From DASTCC01 sp035711465 (GTDB lineage Bacteria > Acidobacteriota > Vicinamibacteria > Vicinamibacterales > SCN-69-37), in contig DASTCC010000509.1 in assembly GCA_035711465.1 (NCBI GenBank), forward strand, positions 1 through 9,814: a DNA stretch of 9,814 nt. Reading direction: 5' to 3'. A program made the translations under genes and the position numbers. Positions 4,890-9,814 of the stretch are shown here, piece after piece. Below the pieces are notes generated by a model. It saw nothing but the letters and a program-made list of their open reading frames with translations, was not told where the DNA came from and searched no databases. Each line of letters begins with the position of its first letter. Within the stretch, counting starts at the first letter, position 1.

Positions 4890-7198
4890 CGGTGGAGGAG
4901 AGGCGGCGAGGGCTCCGGGACGGGACGTCGGGCGATCTGTCGGAGCGCCTCGATCGCCGGCGCAAACGTGGGATCGATCGTCAGCGCCCGCCGGAAGGAG
5001 GCCTCGGCCTCGGCGATCCGGCCGAGCGCCACGAACGCCCGGCCGAGCAGATCGTGGGCCGGGACGTTCTCCGGTGATCGCCGGACCAGTTCGCGCGCGT
5101 GCCCGGCGGCGTCTTCGGCCCGGCCGAGCGAGAGCAGCGCGACCGCCAGCGATCGACGCGGGGCCGCACGGTCGGGGGCCAGCGTCGTCGCCCGCGCGAA
5201 CGCGTCGACTGCGCCGGCCCGATCGTTCTGCGCGAACAGCGCCTGGCCGAGGGCGTCGTGCACCGCCGCGTCGTCAGGCCGGTGGCGGAGATAGCGGCGG
5301 TAGTACCCCGCCGCCTGCGCGTCCCAGCCGAGCTGGCGCGTGGAGTCGGCCAGCGCTTTGAGTCCGTCGACGTCGGCGGGATCGGCCGCGGCGTTCTTCT
5401 GTCGCAGCGGCACCTCGGGCCACTGTTCGACCCAGTACACGCGAATCGACGATCCGACGGTCGTCACCGGCGCCAGGTCGCGGAACGCGCGGTAGAACAT
5501 CCGCCAGCGCCGCGGCAGATAGACGCCGCTCTGCACCGTCGAAGAGATGGCGACATAGCCGGGCAGGACCGGCCGCTGGAACGATCGGCCGTCGAGCACG
5601 ACGGCGCCCGGCAGCCGCGTGCAGTCGATCCGGTAGTACTCGGGTGCGGCGCTGCCGAAGTAGGCCAGGTTGATGCGGGCCACGCGCCGGTCATCCATCC
5701 AGGCCTTGAGCAGCTTGAGATCCTGGCCCCAGTCGACGTTCGAGTCGGTGAGGTAGCGGCTGCCGTTGCCAGGACCGCCGACGAACACGTTGAAATAGCC
5801 GAGCGTGTGCGGATAGACGCTCGCATAGCGAACGCCCCACTGCAACGCGAGCAGGATCACGACCGTGCGTCCGATCCATCCCGGCCGCGCCAGCAGCCAG
5901 CGCACTGCCGCCGCGGCGACGAGGAGCACGAACGGATAGACGACGAGCACGTGCCGCAGGCCGAGATTGATCCGGGTGGTCATCGCCACCGCGAAGGCGA
6001 TCGCGATGGGCGCCAGCATCCAGGCGACGCGCATCGCACCGAGGGCATGACGCTCGCGATAGACCACCGCGACACCGATCAGGCCAAGCACGAGCAACGC
6101 CAGCGGCGTCTTGATGAGGAACGCAAACGGGAAGTAGTACCACCAGCCGTGGCTGCTGATCTCGCCGGCCAGGAACGAGGGCAGCAGCCGCGCCGACGCG
6201 AAACTCCAGAGGAACCCGTGCGTATAGGCGTTGGGCAGCAGATGGTGCGCGTCGATCCAGCGGACGATCGGCAGCAGCGGGCCGAGGTCGGCCTGGACAC
6301 TGGGCACGCGATCCATCGCGAACAGCCACGCCGGCGACGCACTCGGGGCATAACGGCCACCATAGGCCAGCCAGATCGCCAGGATTGACGCGGCGACGAC
6401 GAAGCCTGCGAGCGCCGTCGCCCGCCGCCACGTCATCGACGGCTGGCGCCAGCACGCGACGCCGATGAGCGCGATCAGGATCGGCGCCAGCATCAGGCCC
6501 GAGAACTTGGTGGTCACCGCCAGGCCGATGCTGACGCCGAGCGCGGAAAGGTTCGCTGGCGTCGGCCGCTGGCAGACGCGCCACAACGCGTAGACTGCCG
6601 CGAACACGAACGTGGCGACGGCGAGATCGGTCGTCACCCACGAGGCGTGGGTGCCGGGAAGCATCGCGAAGAACGCCAGCGCGGCGATCGCCGGTCGGGT
6701 GCCGAACCACTCGCGTGTCCAGAAGAAGAGCAGCACGCCAGTGAGAATGCCGACGACGACGATCATGAACCTCGCGGCGTAGAGCAGGCGATCCGCGTCG
6801 TTCTGCTCGTACAGGAACCGGCTCGCTTCGCCGGTGGCACGCTCGAGCCAGCGCTCTGGCGCGAGCCGGTCGATCGCGGTCAGATCCGGCGCCGAAGGCG
6901 ACATGAACAGCAGCGGCAGCGCCGCCCACATCCGGATCAGCGGCGGGTGGGTCGGATCGAAGCGGAAGTCGCCGGACACGATCGCGGCGAAGCCGGCGGC
7001 GAGGTGAATCGGCTCGTCGAAGGTGCCCGATTTCTGGGAGTAGCCGTTGACGCGGAGCGCCGCGAACACGATCGCAAAGGCGACCAGGACGAGCGCCGTC
7101 GCGCCGCGCGACGACGTCGTCCGGTCAACCTCGCTTGCGCGCGGCTGTTGCGGCTCGATCACAGCGCGGGGGGCTCGGCGATCTACCGTTCTGGGCAT
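4880..7198 (-). CDS. GT39/ArnT-like membrane glycosyltransferase with C-terminal TPR domain
   Basis: The 772-residue product begins with a polar N-terminus (1-32) and then roughly eleven predicted membrane helices (first at about 34-50, last at about 442-455). The first loop holds TFDEP with D61-E62, matching the catalytic acidic pair of polyprenyl-phosphate-dependent glycosyltransferases (GT-C, PMT_2-like), followed by DPTHPP (81-86). The soluble part carries the family-typical GYFNVFVGGPGNG and SNVDWGQDLK (486-495). Residues about 608-755 form about four TPR units (for example DAAVHDALGQALFAQNDRAG). It probably transfers a lipid-linked sugar outside the cytoplasm; donor and acceptor are unknown. 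The start at 7198 is preferred over 7255, whose extra 19 residues (four Cys) look unlike a real N-terminus; neither has a good ribosome site. Confidence 0.85.
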   Translation of the reverse strand: MPRTVDRRAPRAVIEPQQPRASEVDRTTSSRGATALVLVAFAIVFAALRVNGYSQKSGTFDEPIHLAAGFAAIVSGDFRFDPTHPPLIRMWAALPLLFMSPSAPDLTAIDRLAPERWLERATGEASRFLYEQNDADRLLYAARFMIVVVGILTGVLLFFWTREWFGTRPAIAALAFFAMLPGTHASWVTTDLAVATFVFAAVYALWRVCQRPTPANLSALGVSIGLAVTTKFSGLMLAPILIALIGVACWRQPSMTWRRATALAGFVVAASILAIWLAYGGRYAPSASPAWLFAMDRVPSVQADLGPLLPIVRWIDAHHLLPNAYTHGFLWSFASARLLPSFLAGEISSHGWWYYFPFAFLIKTPLALLVLGLIGVAVVYRERHALGAMRVAWMLAPIAIAFAVAMTTRINLGLRHVLVVYPFVLLVAAAAVRWLLARPGWIGRTVVILLALQWGVRYASVYPHTLGYFNVFVGGPGNGSRYLTDSNVDWGQDLKLLKAWMDDRRVARINLAYFGSAAPEYYRIDCTRLPGAVVLDGRSFQRPVLPGYVAISSTVQSGVYLPRRWRMFYRAFRDLAPVTTVGSSIRVYWVEQWPEVPLRQKNAAADPADVDGLKALADSTRQLGWDAQAAGYYRRYLRHRPDDAAVHDALGQALFAQNDRAGAVDAFARATTLAPDRAAPRRSLAVALLSLGRAEDAAGHARELVRRSPENVPAHDLLGRAFVALGRIAEAEASFRRALTIDPTFAPAIEALRQIARRPVPEPSPPLLHRIV

Positions 7199-7422
7199 GG
7201 CTGGGGAGCAGCCGGGGAGCGAAAGGCACTGGCACCGTCCAGCGCAGTCGAGCATGACCGCGGGCCGCCCTCAGGTGCGACTCCTGCGGCGGCCGGGGAG
7301 GAGCGCCCCGACAGTGCCAGCCCAATAAATGTAGACAGCGGGCCGACGCCGATCCATCCGGCGTTTGCCGGACTTCCGCGGAAACTGGACGTGTGCGGGT
7401 TCGGGCGGTCTCGCTCGCCGGC
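7199..7422. other. Intergenic stretch between two co-directional minus-strand genes
   Basis: These 224 bases contain no convincing gene. A 6-bp hairpin TCCGGC-GTTT-GCCGGA lies at 7357-7372, about 50 bases past the end of the HAD-ATPase gene, without a U-tract. A short A/T-rich patch around 7325-7333 could belong to a leftward promoter for the GT39-TPR gene, but no clear -35/-10 pair is visible. The length argues against tight operon coupling of the two genes. Confidence 0.4.
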
Positions 7423-7431
7423 TCAGCCGGC
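7417..7431 (-). other. Hairpin with the HAD-ATPase stop codon as its triloop
   Basis: GCCGGC, TCA, GCCGGC: the two 6-bp arms pair perfectly and the three loop bases are exactly the TGA stop of the minus-strand gene (7425-7423). Because GCCGGC is itself a palindrome the same bases also read as a direct repeat, so a structural role is uncertain. Confidence 0.35.
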
Positions 7432-9123
7432 CTCGGTATAGCGCCGGCCGATCGCTTCGGCGACCGCGGCTCGGCTGGCGTCGGCAGGAGCGTCGGACGT
7501 CGCTTCGATGTCCGCGATTTCGTCTGCGAGCTCGAAATCTTTGATCGCTTCGCGGACCCAGGAGGAATAGTCGCCCCGGTTCAGGTGGTAGCGCCAGGTG
7601 TCGTCGTCGACGCCGTCGGCCAGCTGCAGGAACATGCCGAGGTTCTGCGCCCGCAGCCGCAGCTGGTTCCGCGGGCCGCGAAAGAAGAAACTCTTGTCCG
7701 GTCCGAGCGTGCCCTCCGCGTACTTGCGCAGATGGCGCCGCCGTTCCCCGCGCGGCGCGCCGGGGCGGAACGCGATCGGCTCGGCATGGTCGCCGGGCCA
7801 CCACGCCAGCGCCTCTCCCGGGGACAGCGCCGGCACTTCCGGCGTCCCGGTGCGCAGCGCCGCGGCGATCCGCAGCATCACCTCGCCGGCGCGATCGCCG
7901 ACGGTGACGATCGCGGTGACGGCGGCGAGGACGTCGGGCGGCAGCTGCTCGGGATGCGCCGTGATCAGCATCGTGCTGTCGAGCGCCGGTGGCAGCGATC
8001 GCGGCGCGTTGACGTGGTCGGAGAGCAGATGATGCGCCTCGTCGAGCACGATCCAGTGCGGCCGCCCGGTATCCGACTGCAGCGTCGCCAGCCGCGCCAG
8101 CAGACCGTTGAAGAACCCTGGCCGATCCTGCAGCGGCAAGCCGAGGAGCACCGCGACCGCACTCTGACCCGGCGTGTGGAGCACGTCGACGACGTCGTCG
8201 ACCGACGGCGCATCGTCCGGATCGCCCAGCACCATCGCGTGTTCGAGGTTCGAGTAGTCGCCTTCGGGATCGATCAGGCAGCACTGGTACTTCTGCTCGA
8301 ACAGCTGCTCGAGGATCGCGGTGGCCACGGTCGACTTGCCGCTGCCGGAGGCGCCGGCGACGAGCAGCGTCGTCGCGTGCGTGGGCATGACCATCGGCTC
8401 ACCGGCCGCGGTCGCGCCGAGCTCGATCCGGTGGCGAAGCAGCGGCGCCGTCTGCCGCAGATTCGCCGCGGCCATGCGATCGACGAGCTCGATCACGCCG
8501 CGTCCGCTCGGCGCGGTCGTCACCCAGTCGGCGCGCTCCTTCAGCGTCGGCACGGCGTTGGCCGTCGCCACCGCGTACTCGCAGAGGTTGAGAAACGCGT
8601 GATCGTTTTCAGCGTCGCCGATGCCAACGGCATTGTGCGGCGAGAGCTGAAGGCTGGCGAGCGCATGGTCGAGCCCGGTGGCTTTGTTGGTGCCCGCCGG
8701 CAGCACCATCACCGCGCCCTTGTTGAAGATCACCTGGAGCTCGAGACCGAGATCGCGAATCGCGTCGAGCACCGCCGCCTGGTTCGGCTCCCAGGTGGCG
8801 ACTATGACATGGCCGACGGAGAGAGGCTGCACGCCGCGGGCACGCAGCGCGCCGACGAACGCCGGCGGCGGCGGCTCGCCGAGCACGGCGAAGCTCCGAT
8901 CGGCCGGCGTGTACATCACCGCGCCGTTCTCGCCGACGACGCGATCGAACAGATCGAGGCGCGCGAATATCGCGATCAGATCTTCGATCTCGCGACCGGT
9001 GACTAGCACGAGCTTGCAGCCGGTCTTCTTCAGCGTCTCCAGCGCGGCGACGGTGTCGTCGTGCACGACGCCGTGCGAGGCGATGGTGCCGTCGTAATCG
9101 ACGGCGAGCACGGCGTATCGCAT
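7423..9123 (-). CDS. Fusion of HAD-IIB phosphatase, HerA/DUF87-type ATPase and a conserved C-terminal domain
   Basis: The product has 566 residues in three parts. Residues 1-215 form a HAD-IIB (Cof/sucrose-phosphatase-like) hydrolase: motif I DYDGT (D9, D11), motif II T42 in VTGR, K147, and motif IV GDAEND (169-174); all catalytic residues are intact. Residues about 230-450 form a compact P-loop ATPase: Walker A GASGSGKST (257-265), the HerA/VirB4-like DPEGDY (285-290), Walker B VLDEAHH (D361, E362), and ITAHPEQLPPDVLA (387-400) where HerA-type proteins have a Gln/Arg sensor segment. Residues about 460-540 (HLRKYAEG, FFFRGP, RAQNL, RYHL, SSWVREAIKDFELADE) resemble the DUF5752 pattern. AAGGAG 4 bases before the ATG at 9123 fixes the start. 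The substrate is unknown; a sugar phosphate is plausible. It is often labelled only as HAD hydrolase. Confidence 0.88.
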   Translation of the reverse strand: MRYAVLAVDYDGTIASHGVVHDDTVAALETLKKTGCKLVLVTGREIEDLIAIFARLDLFDRVVGENGAVMYTPADRSFAVLGEPPPPAFVGALRARGVQPLSVGHVIVATWEPNQAAVLDAIRDLGLELQVIFNKGAVMVLPAGTNKATGLDHALASLQLSPHNAVGIGDAENDHAFLNLCEYAVATANAVPTLKERADWVTTAPSGRGVIELVDRMAAANLRQTAPLLRHRIELGATAAGEPMVMPTHATTLLVAGASGSGKSTVATAILEQLFEQKYQCCLIDPEGDYSNLEHAMVLGDPDDAPSVDDVVDVLHTPGQSAVAVLLGLPLQDRPGFFNGLLARLATLQSDTGRPHWIVLDEAHHLLSDHVNAPRSLPPALDSTMLITAHPEQLPPDVLAAVTAIVTVGDRAGEVMLRIAAALRTGTPEVPALSPGEALAWWPGDHAEPIAFRPGAPRGERRRHLRKYAEGTLGPDKSFFFRGPRNQLRLRAQNLGMFLQLADGVDDDTWRYHLNRGDYSSWVREAIKDFELADEIADIEATSDAPADASRAAVAEAIGRRYTEAG

Positions 9124-9127
9124 GCGA

Positions 9128-9133
9128 CTCCTT
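9128..9133 (-). promoter_or_regulatory. Shine-Dalgarno site fixing the start at 9123
   Basis: AAGGAG on the minus strand, 4 bases before the ATG at 9123. The frame stays open to 9216, but the extra 31 residues are Arg-rich, lack a ribosome site and precede the conserved first HAD strand, so they were excluded. Confidence 0.75.
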
Positions 9134-9255
9134 CTGGCTGCCCGTAGTCCAACCAGAAGACAAGTAGCAAAGCTGGTGCCGCGCCAGCGATCGCGAGGGC
9201 CTTCAGAACTGCGCACGAGCTGGGGGCAGGCGGGTGAATCGGCGCAGGCGGGATC

Positions 9256-9271
9256 GGAGGTTCTGACCTCC
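9256..9271. other. Short hairpin downstream of the small membrane gene
   Basis: GGAGGT, loop TCTG, ACCTCC gives a perfect 6-bp stem about 25 bases beyond the stop of the minus-strand membrane-protein gene. No T-tract follows in either direction, so it may be a weak terminator, an RNA-stabilising hairpin, or chance. The rest of 9124-9295 shows no gene. Confidence 0.3.
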
Positions 9272-9295
9272 CTCAGGACACAATCTTCGGCCGGA

Positions 9296-9697
9296 TCACG
9301 CGACCGCGCGAACGCGGCCGCTGCCGATCAGCCAGGAGAGGTAGGCGCCGGCGGCCACGTCATATCCGAGACACCAGGCCGGCCACCACACCGGAACTCC
9401 GGGATTGGCCACGATCAGACCGTGCGCCAGATCGAAGACGCCGTGAGCGGCCAGCGCGATCGCCACGAGCCAGAGCGACGACCGGAAGCCAATGGTGGCC
9501 ACGACGAGAAACAGTCCGCCAAGCAGGGATTCGATCACGATCACGTCCGTCGTGGCGCCGATGACCGCGAACAGCGCGTAGTACGAGGCGACGACGATCG
9601 CCACGGTGGTATAGAACGCGCGATCGCGATCCAGGCCGGACACGGTGCCGAAGACGCCGACGGCGAACGCGAGAAGCATCCCGATGAGCAGCGCCAT
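9296..9697 (-). CDS. Small polytopic membrane protein of unknown function
   Basis: The product has 133 residues, almost wholly hydrophobic, with about five likely membrane helices (1-20, 28-47, 52-70, 74-92, 104-124). Conserved-looking loops are GLDRDRAFY (21-29), HGVFDLAHG (85-93) and ANPGVPVWWPAWCLGYD (97-113). The paired His residues (85, 92), D89 and the Trp-rich loop suggest a conserved functional site. I recall similar uncharacterised small membrane proteins from other bacteria, but cannot name a family. The ATG at 9697 has no clear Shine-Dalgarno. Between the start and the tRNA lies a strong 8-bp dyad. It is followed by the HAD-ATPase gene in the same direction, 172 bases away. Confidence 0.8.
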   Translation of the reverse strand: MALLIGMLLAFAVGVFGTVSGLDRDRAFYTTVAIVVASYYALFAVIGATTDVIVIESLLGGLFLVVATIGFRSSLWLVAIALAAHGVFDLAHGLIVANPGVPVWWPAWCLGYDVAAGAYLSWLIGSGRVRAVA

Positions 9698-9711
9698 TCG
9701 TGTGGCAGTCT

Positions 9712-9733
9712 ACTCCCGGGACGCTCCGGGAGT
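9712..9733. promoter_or_regulatory. Perfect 8-bp dyad between membrane gene and tRNA
   Basis: ACTCCCGG (9712-9719), six bases GACGCT, CCGGGAGT (9726-9733). It lies 14 bases upstream of the minus-strand membrane gene's start codon, so in its RNA it would be a hairpin close to the ribosome site; on DNA it could be an operator serving the two divergent genes. Confidence 0.4.
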
Positions 9734-9757
9734 TGAGCCGATCGGATCCTGACGGGC

Positions 9758-9772
9758 GTTGAGCCGTACAAT
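9758..9772 (+). promoter_or_regulatory. Possible tRNA promoter region
   Basis: TACAAT (9767-9772) matches the -10 hexamer at 5 of 6 positions and lies 8 bases before the mature tRNA end. No good -35 hexamer is found at the usual spacing. GTTGAGCCG occurs twice, at 9732-9740 and 9758-9766, the second abutting TACAAT. A leader this short would be unusual for a tRNA transcript, so the assignment is tentative. Confidence 0.3.
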
Positions 9773-9780
9773 GTGACCAC

Positions 9781-9814
9781 GCGCCCGTAGCTCAGGTGGA
9801 TAGAGCATCGGCCT
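9781..9814 (+). tRNA. tRNA 5' part, probably tRNA-Arg, cut at the anticodon
   Basis: The bases read as acceptor strand GCGCCCG (9781-9787), TA, D stem GCTC (9790-9793), D loop AGGTGGATA, GAGC (9803-9806), A26, anticodon-stem TCGGC (9808-9812), C32, T33. The window ends exactly one base before the anticodon. The acceptor sequence GCGCCCG and the D-arm are typical of bacterial tRNA-Arg, but the identity cannot be proved without positions 34-36. Confidence 0.85.

Noticed and set aside
5099..6388. 429-residue plus-strand open frame
   Set aside because: Antisense to the GT39-TPR gene; Arg/His/Gly/Asp-rich composition typical of GC-rich shadow frames, no domain motifs and no ribosome site.
5691..6929. 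412-residue minus-strand open frame
   Set aside because: Out-of-frame shadow of the GT39 membrane domain, Arg/Ala-rich, no hydrophobic segments.
7288..7306. Leftward sigma-54 promoter for the GT39-TPR gene (minus strand TGGCAC)
   Set aside because: A GC pair occurs at the right distance, but the -12 box reads GGGCG instead of TTGCW, so the match is too poor.
7393..9006. 537-residue plus-strand open frame
   Set aside because: Antisense to the HAD-HerA fusion, whose motifs are unmistakable; the plus frame is Arg/His-rich with no recognisable motif.
9781..9814. Integration (att) site at the tRNA
   Set aside because: No integrase or duplicated tRNA end is visible; the tRNA simply runs off the window.

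Overview
The window is GC-rich, densely coding DNA with Shine-Dalgarno-led bacterial genes. The protein set (a secreted 'GCVERW' protein, a NarL/LuxR-type two-component pair, a GT20 synthase, a GT39-like membrane protein with C-terminal TPRs, and a HAD/HerA-ATPase fusion) and the low-complexity heptamer arrays between convergent genes suggest a soil-type Acidobacteriota, possibly Vicinamibacteria. That placement is an inference from recollected gene content; no rRNA or other marker gene is present. There is no phage, transposase, CRISPR or plasmid gene.

Layout. (1) 1-710: a sigma-54-type promoter (GGCAC-N5-TTGCA) preceded by a perfect 8-bp inverted repeat drives a small secreted protein. (2) 715-815: a heptamer-repeat inverted array separates this gene from the convergent two-component pair. 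(3) 814-2794, minus strand: a membrane histidine kinase and a NarL-type response regulator overlap by 20 bp, kinase first. (4) 2795-3000: divergent intergenic region with a CCCCCCAAATAGGG motif. (5) 3001-4524, plus: GT20 trehalose-6-phosphate synthase-like enzyme. (6) 4525-4879: a 355-bp non-coding convergent junction with a second heptamer array wrapped around a 62-bp REP-like palindrome, then more hairpins. (7) 4880-7198, minus: polytopic GT39-like glycosyltransferase with a TPR tail. (8) 7423-9123, minus: a three-part fusion of HAD phosphatase, HerA/DUF87-type ATPase and a conserved C-terminal domain. (9) 9296-9697, minus: small membrane protein. (10) 9781-9814, plus: 5' end of a tRNA, probably Arg, cut immediately before its anticodon.

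How the genes may work together. The kinase and regulator form a standard phosphorelay with unknown signal and targets; the divergently placed GT20 gene is the nearest candidate target. GT20 enzymes make a phosphorylated sugar such as trehalose-6-phosphate, which needs a phosphatase. No otsB gene is visible, but a HAD-type phosphatase domain sits 3 kb away fused to an ATPase, so a functional link is conceivable but unproven. The most unusual items are the two CAAG-phased heptamer arrays at both convergent junctions, the REP-like cruciform inside one of them, the HAD-HerA fusion, and the sigma-54 promoter on the first gene.
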